A stretch of 64,000 nucleotides of DNA, from positions 599,302 through 663,301 of the forward strand of contig NZ_JACYFK010000003.1 in NCBI RefSeq assembly GCF_014855515.1. The letters run 5' to 3'. Below the pieces are notes generated by a model that was not told the origin of the DNA, made no database searches, and saw only the letters and a program-made list of their open reading frames with translations. Source of the stretch: Euzebyella marina. Its GTDB lineage: Bacteria > Bacteroidota > Bacteroidia > Flavobacteriales > Flavobacteriaceae. Within the stretch, counting starts at the first letter, position 1; every line of letters begins with the position of its first letter. Shown one piece after another: positions 8,240 through 17,110 of the stretch. Made by a program: the position numbers and the translations under genes.

Positions 8240-9361
8240 TTAGGAAACAAGTTGATTTATCAAATTGTTATCCTGCGCAGCAAGGGCTTTGCGCTTTTGC
8301 TGCTTTTTTGTTTCATAAGCTGCATCATAGAATTTCTCGCTCTTCCAAAGGGTGTACATCAATATCAACAGCTTTCTCTGAACGGCTATCAAGGCCACCA
8401 ATGGTTTTGCTTTTTTGGGCTTTAGCCTATTATAGAATCGTTTCAATGTAGGGTTGCATCGCACACAGGTCATCGAGGGCATGTGCATGACCGCCCGGAT
8501 ATGACTGTTCCCTTTTTTGCTGATTCTGGTCTTTCCTTTAAAACTGCCGGATTCCCGCAATACCACATCGTAGCCGGCATAACTTGTCAGTTGTTTTGCG
8601 CTGGTTATCGATTCAAAGCCCAATGTCTCACCTACTACCGTTGCGGCCGATATAAAAGAGATTCCAGGGATGCTCATCATAAAACCGATCTTTCTTCCCA
8701 GCACTTCGTTCTTTGATACGATCTCTTTCATCTCCTCCTCTATCATTGCTATTTGGCCATTGAGAAGTTTCAGTCTGTCCCTGTGCCGTTTCAAGGCCTT
8801 GGTGTTACCATGGACACCCGAATCGATGGCTCCTTGGCGATTGGTCTCCATGACCTTGTCCTTTAGCAAAGAACTGCGCTCCCTGCTCAATGCCTTTAGT
8901 TCCCGTAGTTCCTCGCTTGGCGGTCGCCATGGACGAAGGGACCTTTCAAGTCCCAGCATACTGAGCATTCTACTGTCCAGGGCATCCGTTTTAGAACGCT
9001 GGTCCAGACTCTGCGCATAGCGCTTTACACGACCTGATTGCATTACACTGACCGCATGGCCATGTGAGTACAGATAATGGGCGATACCCTGATGGTAGAC
9101 CCCCGTGGCTTCCATGACGACCACTAGGTCGACAGTGCCATCAACTGATGTCTTCAACCATTTTAAAACCTCCTTGTAACCCGATAGGTCATTGGGCACA
9201 TCTGGATGAGATATGAATTCCTTCCCCAGTTTATCCGTTAGGAACCCAAGGGACAAGGATAAACCCAATTTAGAGACATCGATACCCAGACTTTGTTTCA
9301 ACCGCTTTTCCATAATATCGTTTTTTAAGGCCATAACCCTCTTTATCATCCTTGCTCGCAT
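8240..9361 (-). CDS. IS110-family DEDD transposase
   Basis: The 373-residue protein has the N-terminal RuvC-like DEDD domain: LGIDVSKLGL gives the first Asp, VVMEATGVYH the Glu, and KTDALDSRML the last acidic pair. The C-terminal IS116/IS110/IS902 domain has MSIPGISFISAATVVGE and a likely catalytic-serine loop, RESGSFKGKTRISKKGN. These recombinases work with a bridge RNA. The gene reads against all neighbouring genes. An internal Met 16 residues in (MEKRLKQSLG) could be the true start. It looks intact. Confidence 0.92.
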   Translation of the reverse strand: MRARMIKRVMALKNDIMEKRLKQSLGIDVSKLGLSLSLGFLTDKLGKEFISHPDVPNDLSGYKEVLKWLKTSVDGTVDLVVVMEATGVYHQGIAHYLYSHGHAVSVMQSGRVKRYAQSLDQRSKTDALDSRMLSMLGLERSLRPWRPPSEELRELKALSRERSSLLKDKVMETNRQGAIDSGVHGNTKALKRHRDRLKLLNGQIAMIEEEMKEIVSKNEVLGRKIGFMMSIPGISFISAATVVGETLGFESITSAKQLTSYAGYDVVLRESGSFKGKTRISKKGNSHIRAVMHMPSMTCVRCNPTLKRFYNRLKPKKAKPLVALIAVQRKLLILMYTLWKSEKFYDAAYETKKQQKRKALAAQDNNLINQLVS

Positions 9362-9415
9362 TTGATTCGACCTCTGTGAACAGGGTCTAGGTACTGTCCG
9401 GATTCCAAGAAGATT

Positions 9416-9486
9416 ATAGAAGGGCGGGATTTCTATGAAACGATATCATTCAATGTATCTAGCCGAGACCTCTCTGTCCCTTCTAT
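9416..9486 (-). ncRNA. Candidate bridge RNA core in the IS110 leader
   Basis: In the leader before the transposase, ATAGAAGGG (9416-9424) pairs with CCCTTCTAT (9478-9486) to close a 53-nt loop. Inside the loop, AGCCGAGACC (9461-9470) is identical to 9557-9566 at the inferred element end. IS110 bridge RNAs are encoded in this position and carry guides matching the donor ends. The RNA ends and the target guide were not determined. Confidence 0.5.
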
Positions 9487-9556
9487 TCTAGCTCTTATTT
9501 ATTATTGGGAAACTACTATATTTATAAATAATAGATTATGTGCTCGTAAACATACG

Positions 9557-9566
9557 AGCCGAGACC
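9557..9566 (-). repeat. Donor-end copy of the 10-nt putative guide
   Basis: AGCCGAGACC here overlaps the inferred IS110 boundary (ACCGT, 9564-9568) and repeats the leader sequence at 9461-9470. Confidence 0.55.
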
Positions 9567-9582
9567 GTTGGTATCAATTTAA

Positions 9583-10137
9583 ATGAACCTAGAAAAAGAC
9601 AGTTTTGTAAAATACTTCTCTGTAAATCGGAATGAGTATCATGACCCCAAGTTGGAACAAGAAAGCGGCCTCGTAACTCTCGTAAACAAGGGATTTGATA
9701 AAATGAATTTGATTGGGAATCTTTTTATAGTCGTTATTGTTCCAATTATTATAACTATTGTAATTACCAATAAACAATTACCGAAATCGACGAATTCTTA
9801 TCTTATTGGAATTGCAACGGTTTGGTTTATTGTAACCTTTTACAAACGAGTTCAAAAAATCGTAGCTAATAACAATGTCATTATCGATCTTGAAAAAAGA
9901 TTAGTTATAATCGAACCGCAAGATTATTTTCGGAAGAACATTATGAAAACCAAGAAACGAAATATTTCCTTCAATTCAATTCGTAGCATAAAAACTAAAT
10001 CAAGAAATTACGATAAATTTAACTCAGGATTTAGATTGGTCTTAAATTATGGAAATGAGGAAGTTACCTTGGTGGACATTTGGACTAAAAAATTGGGAAC
10101 TGAATTGAGTCAATTTGTACAAAAACTGGTTGCTTAA
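9583..10137 (+). CDS. Hypothetical two-TM membrane protein
   Basis: I do not recognise this 184-residue protein. Two hydrophobic segments (about residues 42-60 and 70-86, with runs such as IIITIVITN and GIATVWFIVTF) form a hairpin. A soluble C-terminal region of about 95 residues rich in Lys, Arg and beta-type sequence follows. The overall plan recalls small bacterial PH-like membrane proteins, but this is only a resemblance. It starts 15 bp after the inferred IS110 end and may once have been the next gene after the VOC cassette. Confidence 0.6.
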   Translation: MNLEKDSFVKYFSVNRNEYHDPKLEQESGLVTLVNKGFDKMNLIGNLFIVVIVPIIITIVITNKQLPKSTNSYLIGIATVWFIVTFYKRVQKIVANNNVIIDLEKRLVIIEPQDYFRKNIMKTKKRNISFNSIRSIKTKSRNYDKFNSGFRLVLNYGNEEVTLVDIWTKKLGTELSQFVQKLVA

Positions 10138-10635
10138 GACGAATAAAAACAATGTTTATCAGACCTGAATTTTGTCATATAGGCACATGTAATTGTCAAA
10201 CAAATTCTCATTTTAGAAAGATCCCTAATAGTGAAGTGTAAACAAGAAATGGAAAAAATTGGTTATCTTTAAAAAGTGTCTTTGAGCACTTCAGTACGGC
10301 AGTAATTTTATGATTTGACTTTCCAAAAGTCCGTACAAACCAAATAATATTTATTGTGCAACTGATTCCCAAATCAGCTTGTATTTATTCGGTCCCGCTT
10401 GCGGGACGAAGGAATAGCAAGAGGGTGATGCGCAGAATGCGCCATCACGGTTGTTTTTGGGTCTTTAACAAGTTGAAAACCAGTCAATTGAATATATTTT
10501 GGAATACTATTCAAAATCTGGGGCTACAGTAGACTTTTCCAAAATCTACAGTAAACCCTTTGGGAAGCCCTGTAAACACTGGAATTTTTTGACGAAAAAA
10601 TTGACGCAATTTCACTAAAAAACAAAATCGCACCT
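10138..10635 (+). other. Intergenic region before the mob genes, candidate oriT
   Basis: No gene is seen in these 498 bp. Two hairpins stand out: GTCCCGC-TT-GCGGGAC (10392-10407), and GTGATGCGC (10425-10433) pairing with GCGCCATCAC (10439-10448) with one bulged base. Inverted repeats just upstream of a mobilization operon are the usual place for an origin of transfer. No nick site can be assigned. Confidence 0.4.
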
Positions 10636-11220
10636 ATGGAAAAGCAATCAACAAATGATAGAAAAAAGAAAGGAACCGGTGCTTATTCCAATATCACGGT
10701 AAAGAAAGAAACGGCCACACGCTTTCGCAGCTATTCCAAAAAGTTCAACAAATCGCATAGCGAGGTATTGGATGGAATGATACAATACTTCAAGGAGAAC
10801 AACCTTGACCCTTTTGGAGAGGGAACAAAGGTCATCCTTTACAGTATCAAAAAATTGGAGCGTCAGATGATGAAAAAATTCGATAGAATCATTGCCATTA
10901 TCAAGAACATGGAAAAGACCAGTATCCGGCCCACCTATGAAATGATGTTGATTCTATATGAGGCCTATGTAAAGGATGGGAGGAAACCCAAACGTGAACC
11001 TGTTAAGTTACAGGAAGAGCGAATGGATTTTCTGGAGCCAAGGAATACTGTTCCAAAAACAGAGCATGATAGAATGCTGCAAGAATTCAAAGAATATAAA
11101 AAACACTGCAATGAAATCCTCAACAGCGTTGAGAAGGTGGAGCCGATCATGGGAAAGCCTTATCTAAAGATCAATATGGACATTGGGGATTTTGAAAGCT
11201 TGAAACATCAATTAAAATAG
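10636..11220 (+). CDS. BfmA/BtgA-family mobilization protein
   Basis: The 194-residue basic protein has an N-terminal region, VKKETATRFRSYSKKFNKSH, followed by SEVLDGMIQYFKENN. This fits a small DNA-binding domain of the BfmA/BtgA mobilization proteins of Bacteroidetes. Such proteins bind oriT and help the relaxase in mobilizable transposons. The relaxase gene begins 5 nt after its stop. No conjugation (tra) genes are seen nearby, so the element would need a helper to transfer. Confidence 0.75.
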   Translation: MEKQSTNDRKKKGTGAYSNITVKKETATRFRSYSKKFNKSHSEVLDGMIQYFKENNLDPFGEGTKVILYSIKKLERQMMKKFDRIIAIIKNMEKTSIRPTYEMMLILYEAYVKDGRKPKREPVKLQEERMDFLEPRNTVPKTEHDRMLQEFKEYKKHCNEILNSVEKVEPIMGKPYLKINMDIGDFESLKHQLK

Positions 11221-11225
11221 CACTC

Positions 11226-12248
11226 ATGTACCTTACCATCTCAGCACAGAAAATGGGCAGTACCTACAACTCCAGTGTAGGTAACTATGTGGATTATCTG
11301 GAAAAGGAGAACCAAGATAGGTTGCCTGAACAAAGGGAGGAATTCTTTGACCAAGAAAATAACAGAGTAAGCCCTCAAACGGTCATTGATGAAATAGATG
11401 CCAATACGGCCAAATTAAGGCAGAAAGACCCGAAATTCTATTCCATAGTGGTCAGTCCCAACCAAAGGGAACTGAAGGCCATCGGCAATGACCAGAACCT
11501 GTTAAGGGAATACACAAGGAAGCTCATGGAGGACTATGCCAAGAGTTTCCACCGTAACCAAGAGGTAAAGGCCGAAAACCTTAAATATTATGCCAAGATT
11601 GAGCATGAGCGCACCTATCGTGGCTTTGACAAACAGGTTCAGGAGAATGCACCTTACCGTGGCGAGATAGCAAGGCTAAGGAACGAGATACGGAAAGTGG
11701 AGCGTGGAGAATCCATAGGTAATGTCAAAGAGCTTGAAAAAAGAATCAAAGAGCAGGAAAGATTGGCCCCACACAAACAGAATGGAAAGTTAGTGGCAGC
11801 CGGAATGCAAAAAGAGGGGCCTCAGACCCATATCCATATCATAGTCAGCAGAAGGGATGTGACGAACACCTATACGCTTTCACCCATGGCCAAGCACAAG
11901 GCATCCGAAGTGGAACTGAACGGAAAGACCATAAAAAGAGGGTTTGATAGGGACAGTTTTTATCAATCGGCCGAGAAGACCTTTGACAAGACAACAGGGT
12001 TCAAACGGAACTATGTGGAATCCTATGTTGGGAGAAAGGCCCATGCCAAGGAACCGGGAAAGTTCTTTGCCAAGGTCATGGGGCTGCCCACCAAGGAAAA
12101 GGACATGGCCTTTAAACTTCTTAAAACGATGGGTGTCAAAGCACCAAGTATACCGACCAATAAAGTGCAAATGGCAGCCAAGATCATAAAGGCCCTTGGG
12201 AGGGGAATCGATAAGGCTAGGGGGACTGGTGAGGATATGGGTTATTGA
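11226..12248 (+). CDS. Mobilization relaxase (MobB/BtgB-like)
   Basis: The 340-residue protein has a relaxase-type HUH motif in TQTHIHIIVSRRD near residue 200. Tyrosines near the N-terminus (Tyr14, Tyr20 and Tyr24 region) are candidate nucleophiles. The middle is charged and probably helical. It would nick oriT and lead the strand during transfer. It follows the BfmA-like gene by 5 nt, the normal two-gene mob module. The exact Pfam assignment (I would expect a DUF5712-type family) is from memory. Confidence 0.72.
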   Translation: MYLTISAQKMGSTYNSSVGNYVDYLEKENQDRLPEQREEFFDQENNRVSPQTVIDEIDANTAKLRQKDPKFYSIVVSPNQRELKAIGNDQNLLREYTRKLMEDYAKSFHRNQEVKAENLKYYAKIEHERTYRGFDKQVQENAPYRGEIARLRNEIRKVERGESIGNVKELEKRIKEQERLAPHKQNGKLVAAGMQKEGPQTHIHIIVSRRDVTNTYTLSPMAKHKASEVELNGKTIKRGFDRDSFYQSAEKTFDKTTGFKRNYVESYVGRKAHAKEPGKFFAKVMGLPTKEKDMAFKLLKTMGVKAPSIPTNKVQMAAKIIKALGRGIDKARGTGEDMGY

Positions 12249-12274
12249 AATCCAAAAAGTAGGTTGCGCCCTTT

Positions 12275-12320
12275 CGGGTTTTTGTTCTACGCTTATCTAC
12301 CGGAACACTACAAAAACCCG
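12275..12320. repeat. Inverted repeat between relaxase and XRE genes
   Basis: CGGGTTTTTGT (12275-12285) is exactly complementary to ACAAAAACCCG (12310-12320), with a 24-nt loop. It lies between convergent genes and could serve as a bidirectional terminator. Confidence 0.55.
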
Positions 12321-12437
12321 ATAGGATCCATGCGCAAAAGTTGGGGGTAAGAATTTGGGACGCTTGCAGCGCGAAACAGGGTTTCGCTCGCCGTTTTTGC
12401 AAGTTGCTTTATAGGTAGTTTTAGTTAGATGATTGGT

Positions 12438-12845
12438 TTATTTCTTGTCCAGTAACTTTTCCAAGTAAGTTACCTTGTCTTTTTCAGCCTGAACAAGACG
12501 CTCATATAGCTCAACAACTTTTTCAATTGTATTAAAAGTTGGTTGGTAGTTGAGAGAACTGGCGATTATTGTTGAATTGTCGCTGCTTGTATTGTTATAT
12601 GTGTTGTTGATAATGTTAAAAACGGCTTCTTCAGAGAAATTCTCGATTCCCTCTTTGGTAACTCCCAAGGCTTTGGCTATTTCTTCCAACTTTACATCAT
12701 CCACCTTTTCGCTATTCTCGATATTAGAAACGGCCTGTTGACTGATGCCCAGTTCCTCTGCAAGGGTTTCCTGTTTCATTCCGCGGAGTTCCCTGATCCT
12801 ACTGATCTTTCTGCCTATATGGTTGTTCTTGGTCTTTATCTGCAT
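12438..12845 (-). CDS. XRE-family HTH regulator
   Basis: The 135-residue protein has a Cro/CI-type helix-turn-helix at about residues 10-65, with MKQETLAEELGISQQAVSNIE as the DNA-reading part. A short C-terminal helix (LYERLVQAEKDKVTYLEKLL) probably mediates dimerization. It is the only reverse-strand gene of element 1 apart from the transposase. It is divergent from the HEPN gene at 12990, with a 144-bp shared upstream region. It may regulate that gene or mobilization. Confidence 0.85.
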   Translation of the reverse strand: MQIKTKNNHIGRKISRIRELRGMKQETLAEELGISQQAVSNIENSEKVDDVKLEEIAKALGVTKEGIENFSEEAVFNIINNTYNNTSSDNSTIIASSLNYQPTFNTIEKVVELYERLVQAEKDKVTYLEKLLDKK

Positions 12846-12989
12846 ATCTCAAATATAGGGTGTTTCGTACAATAATCCGATTGTAAAATACAAAACACTT
12901 TTAATAAAATACAAGTGTCTATGGTGGGGTACTTGCGAATGTGGCCCTAATATGGTCAATGATTCTCGAACCCTTTAAACCACAATATC

Positions 12990-14561
12990 ATGACACATGG
13001 CACAAACATACCAAAACACTTTGAAAAAGTGGAAGAGCTGTCCGAATTGCTCGACAGCATCCTGAACATCATTACCATTGACAGGGCCTTTCTTTCTAAG
13101 AAACAAATTGAGGGAAACACCGAATATTATTTTCTTACCCTTTTTGTGGATATCAACAATGACCCACTTCCCAATGAGATCCGTTCACTGGTCGCAAAGA
13201 AAGGAAAGAAGCATCCCGATTTCAGGATAAGGGTCTACACGGAGAACCAATCCGAAACAGGCCTTGAAAGGGGTGCCCTCTATTTCTTGGAACATTGTTG
13301 TCTTGGGAAGACCGTCTTCGCCCATCCCGAAGGGGAGAACATCATGGATTATTCAACAATGGCGTACCAGACCCTCATGAAGAGGGCTGCTAGCTATCAT
13401 AAATCGGAACTGGCAAAAGTAACTGCCTTTGCCAATACTGCGGACATCTTGATCAAGGAAGGGGATTATGCTATTGCCACTTTCAATATGCACCAGGCCT
13501 TTGAACTTTCATTCAGGTTCATTGAACAGATGTGTATTGGAAGGAGCATGGTGACCCACAGTATCATCAGCCATATCAACTATTGCAAACACTTCTTTCC
13601 CTCCCTCCAACCTTTTACGGAATCTTCTGGGACGAACAGCAATGAACTGTTGTTGCTGTTGGAACACGCCTATAGTGTTGCCCGTTATGGGAATGAATTT
13701 GAGATCACCAAGGTACAGGCCAAGACCATCCAAACACAAATGAAGAATTTCATCCAAGAAGTGGAATCCATTTTCCATAAACATCTTGATCAGTGCAAAG
13801 ACCAAATCGACAGAATCGGAAAGGATTTTGAGAAAGCATTCCCGAAAGTAGCCGAGAACGTAGGGAACAATAATGAAGAATCATTTGTTGGTCAATTGAA
13901 GGAACTGGAAAAAATGTATTTCCATGCCTTGAAACCCTATATCCCTGAAAAGGGCTTGTACATCACCGAACTCATAACCGAAGGATACTGTGAAACCTCT
14001 TTTATGATCTCCAACCTGATAAAGGTTTGCATTGTTGCATTGGAAAATGAATATATCCCTACACGCATTGTTCCCCAACCCCACCACAATGTAAGTGAGG
14101 TTTTGGGATACATACTGGATTTGATTCCACATGATGAAATGGAATTCTTGGACAAGGTCAGAAACTGCTTTCGGAACAAAAGACAACCACAACCCAATAA
14201 ATCCATTCACATGAAATCAAAGAAGAAAAGGTTAAAGACCTTGGAAGAGATACAACAGCTCAGGAGCAATCTTTCGGGACTGTTGGGAAACAAAAAGTCC
14301 ATCGACCCCAAAGGAAACTATGTGACCTTCGAGGTCAGGGACAACAACCATCTTTTGACACAAATCATAAGTCTTTTGGAGGTTTGCGTGTTCGCACTTG
14401 ATGGGGAAGGAATGATGTTGTTTCCTGCCAATCAAAATGCATCAAAAGAGGACAGTGTGATCCAAGTATTGGAACTGGTATTGAGCATCCTTCCTGATAG
14501 CCAAATTTACTTCATGGACAAGCTGGACGAAAAGCTATCAAAACTTGAAAACAAAAAATGA
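12990..14561 (+). CDS. HEPN-domain protein with degenerate nucleotidyltransferase-like N-terminus
   Basis: The 523-residue protein has an N-terminal region (about 1-120) whose beta-rich sequence, YYFLTLFVDIN, and spacing resemble MNT-type nucleotidyltransferases. A HEPN domain follows at about residues 130-260, with AIATFNMHQAFELSFRFIE and SVARYGNEF. The remaining 260 residues are unassigned. HEPN proteins with such partners are common in mobile elements of Bacteroidetes and often act as toxins or in RNA processing. No clear RxxxxH RNase motif was seen. The next small gene follows after 4 nt, so they may work as a pair. Confidence 0.6.
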   Translation: MTHGTNIPKHFEKVEELSELLDSILNIITIDRAFLSKKQIEGNTEYYFLTLFVDINNDPLPNEIRSLVAKKGKKHPDFRIRVYTENQSETGLERGALYFLEHCCLGKTVFAHPEGENIMDYSTMAYQTLMKRAASYHKSELAKVTAFANTADILIKEGDYAIATFNMHQAFELSFRFIEQMCIGRSMVTHSIISHINYCKHFFPSLQPFTESSGTNSNELLLLLEHAYSVARYGNEFEITKVQAKTIQTQMKNFIQEVESIFHKHLDQCKDQIDRIGKDFEKAFPKVAENVGNNNEESFVGQLKELEKMYFHALKPYIPEKGLYITELITEGYCETSFMISNLIKVCIVALENEYIPTRIVPQPHHNVSEVLGYILDLIPHDEMEFLDKVRNCFRNKRQPQPNKSIHMKSKKKRLKTLEEIQQLRSNLSGLLGNKKSIDPKGNYVTFEVRDNNHLLTQIISLLEVCVFALDGEGMMLFPANQNASKEDSVIQVLELVLSILPDSQIYFMDKLDEKLSKLENKK

Positions 14562-14565
14562 ATCC

Positions 14566-14913
14566 ATGAACCCAAACGAAGAAAAGCTCCTAAAGGATTT
14601 GAGACTTCACTCAAATGATCATTCCCCTACCTTGGTTCCCCATCCATGGTTCAAGGACAAGTTCCAGCCTACTTTCTTTTACATTGACGGTCATGCGGAT
14701 CTGTTGTTGACCGTTCGTGCATTGATATACCTTTCCATAAGGGCAATAAATCCAGAGCTTGGCTCGGATGATGTAATGGACAGGAACGAAGAGGAATTCA
14801 TCCATCAAGCGATGACCATAGCCAACCGTTTGATGCCAGTCGGGGAAGAGGCTTTGATGGATCACTTAAATCAATATTTCAGAGATGAAAAGAATTGTGG
14901 AAAAGAACCATGA
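14566..14913 (+). CDS. Small hypothetical protein paired with the HEPN gene
   Basis: I do not recognise this 115-residue acidic protein. It starts at ATG 14566, 4 nt after the HEPN stop, and is probably translationally coupled. A TTG start at 14545 would overlap the HEPN gene and is less likely. It contains VRALIYLSIRAINPELGSDD and an acidic C-terminus but no known motif. Confidence 0.55.
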   Translation: MNPNEEKLLKDLRLHSNDHSPTLVPHPWFKDKFQPTFFYIDGHADLLLTVRALIYLSIRAINPELGSDDVMDRNEEEFIHQAMTIANRLMPVGEEALMDHLNQYFRDEKNCGKEP

Positions 14914-15188
14914 AATTGGTAAGCGTTTTTATAATTCATACATTTATCTTCCCTTAATCATTATATCCATATTTAATGATTAATTATTAAGACTTCACTT
15001 TTGATTTTCCACGACTATTGACCATCCTAGTATTAAAGCAAACAAAAACAATTTTACGTTTATTCCTCGGATATAAGATACATGCCAAAAGTTAAAATAG
15101 CAGCTCTTTTCTTTAAAAACTTCTTTCAAAATAAAGAGAATATTCCTCGTTATTATCCTATTTTTAGACCAAATACGAGTATATATTG

Positions 15189-17102
15189 ATGAATTTATCA
15201 GAAAAGGAAAGGGAATATTTAATTGATAAATTGGGAAAAGGAGAGTCTATACCTATAGATTTTAAGTATAAACTTTTTCCAAGCGTTCAAAAAGAATATG
15301 AGCTTGCATATGCGGGAAAAATGAGAAAGGAAGATATTCTTTCAGATGAAGATGGGGTTACGGCTGTACCTCTGCAAGTTGAAAAGGTTTTTAATGGTAA
15401 CAGGGATGCTTTTCCAGATGGATGGAAGAATATGATAGTATTTGGAGATAATCTTCAATTGCTAAAGACAATTTATAAAAATGAAGACCCTCTAATCAAG
15501 GGTAAAGTTAAAGGCAAAGTAAAATTAATCTACATAGATCCTCCTTTTGCAACAGAATCCGATTTTAATGGGACACAAGGTCAAAAGGCGTATTCCGATA
15601 AGACAAAGAATTCTGAGTTTGTCGAGTTTTTGAGAAGAAGACTCATTGTTGCAAAAGAAGTTTTGGCTTCCGATGGAGTGATTTTTGTTCATCTGGATTG
15701 GAAGAAAGTTCATTATATAAAAGTTTTAATGGACGAAATTTTTGGTGAACATAATTTCAAAAATTCTATTACATGGCATTATGGAGGTAGGATGATGCAC
15801 CATCTAAAGCAGTTCAATAGAAAGCATGAGATAATATTATTTTACACGCAAACCCAGTCTGGCTATACGTTTAAAATGCCAAAGGATGAAGTAGATTTTG
15901 ATGAATATGCCAAATCCAGACACGAAAAAATCCATGTTGATAAAAATGGAAAAAGGTATTTGCTTGCTCCAGATGCAAATATGGAAAGAACTACGAGACA
16001 GTACGAAGATGAAATTGTTGCAAGAGGTAGAGCAGTGGATGATGTATGGCCTATAAGATATATTAGGGGTAACGCCAAAGAAAGAACTGGTTATCCAACA
16101 CAGAAACCAGAGGAATTAATCAAAAGAATAATCGAGTCGACTACAAACGAAGGTGACTTGGTTATGGATTTTTTTGGAGGAAGCGGCACGACAGCATCAG
16201 TTGCTGAAAAATTGAACAGAAAGTGGCTCGTTTGTGATATTGGAAAGTTTTCATTCTACACAATGCAAAAAAGACTGCTTACAATTCAAAATTCAAAATC
16301 GTTAATTGAGAAGAAAAAGAATTATAAAATTCCTGCAAAATCATTTTGTACAATAAATACGGGAATCTATGACATTCAAAAGCTTTTTCAACTTCAGCAT
16401 GAGGAATATATTGAATTTGTACTTAATCTGTTTGAAGTTTATCCAAAGATAAAATCTATCAATGGAGTTGAATTTCAGGGAGAAAGGAAAGATGGTTATT
16501 TGGTCCAGGTGTGGAAATATTGGGATTTTAAAGATGCTTCAATTGATGAGTATTTTTTAAGAAATCTACATGAAAATATTGGGAATAGAGTTGGTGATAG
16601 GTTATACCTTATTGCTCCCGCAAACTCAGTCGAATTTATCGATGATTATTTTGAAATTGGTAAAGTAAGGTATTATTTCCTAAAGGTTCCATATCAAATA
16701 ATTGAAGAGCTTCACAAAAAGAGATTTAAGAAGTTTAGACAGCCTACAAGCTCAAGTGATATTAATAACTTAGATAATGCTATCGGCTTTCATTTCATAA
16801 GGCAACCAGAGGTCAAATCTAATTTTGACGGTAAAAATTTAAACATCACTTCGTTTAAAACCTATTATCCGGATGAGGAAACACTTAATGAGATTCCTGA
16901 TTTTGAAGCATTGGCAATGGTTTTAGTAGATAACAATTACAACGGTAAAGAATTTATCCTATCTGAGTCATTCTTTGCAGAGGATATTTTTAAAAAGGGT
17001 GAGCCAATAAATATTTCGTTAAAAGCAAAAAATGGCAAAAAGGTATGCGTTATCTATGTGGATATTTTTGGTAACGAATTCAGGGAGATTCTAAATAAAT
17101 AA
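15189..17102 (+). CDS. Type III R-M methyltransferase subunit (Mod)
   Basis: The 637-residue beta-class N6-adenine methyltransferase has motif IV first (IYIDPPFA, near residue 117) and the SAM-binding motif I later (MDFFGGSGTTAS, near 326). That order defines the class. The target-recognition region lies between and after these, and the C-terminal 280 residues are unusual and probably bind Res. It is read 8 nt before the res gene. The ATG at 15189 is taken instead of the TTG just before it. This subunit alone would methylate the host sites. Confidence 0.88.
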   Translation: MNLSEKEREYLIDKLGKGESIPIDFKYKLFPSVQKEYELAYAGKMRKEDILSDEDGVTAVPLQVEKVFNGNRDAFPDGWKNMIVFGDNLQLLKTIYKNEDPLIKGKVKGKVKLIYIDPPFATESDFNGTQGQKAYSDKTKNSEFVEFLRRRLIVAKEVLASDGVIFVHLDWKKVHYIKVLMDEIFGEHNFKNSITWHYGGRMMHHLKQFNRKHEIILFYTQTQSGYTFKMPKDEVDFDEYAKSRHEKIHVDKNGKRYLLAPDANMERTTRQYEDEIVARGRAVDDVWPIRYIRGNAKERTGYPTQKPEELIKRIIESTTNEGDLVMDFFGGSGTTASVAEKLNRKWLVCDIGKFSFYTMQKRLLTIQNSKSLIEKKKNYKIPAKSFCTINTGIYDIQKLFQLQHEEYIEFVLNLFEVYPKIKSINGVEFQGERKDGYLVQVWKYWDFKDASIDEYFLRNLHENIGNRVGDRLYLIAPANSVEFIDDYFEIGKVRYYFLKVPYQIIEELHKKRFKKFRQPTSSSDINNLDNAIGFHFIRQPEVKSNFDGKNLNITSFKTYYPDEETLNEIPDFEALAMVLVDNNYNGKEFILSESFFAEDIFKKGEPINISLKAKNGKKVCVIYVDIFGNEFREILNK

Positions 17103-17110
17103 GTACTGTT

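Larger units (their letters stand above)
8215..9568 (-). mobile_element. IS110-family insertion sequence
   Basis: The element contains one transposase gene and a roughly 200-nt leader, with no terminal inverted repeats, as usual for IS110. The boundaries are inferred from the pentamer ACCGT at 8210-8214 and 9564-9568. Removing the interval rejoins flanking sequence as CTAACCGTTGGTATC. The length of about 1.35 kb is normal for the family. A perfect 7-bp hairpin, GCTCGTA/TACGAGC (9542-9559), lies next to the leader-side end. Confidence 0.65.

Noticed and set aside
8483..9020. Plus-strand ORFs inside the IS110 element
   Set aside because: They are shadows of the transposase, whose conserved motifs read on the minus strand.
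7532..10137. A classical integron cassette array
   Set aside because: No integron integrase is visible, and the hairpin lacks GTTRRRY and RYYYAAC boxes. It is only attC-like in outline.
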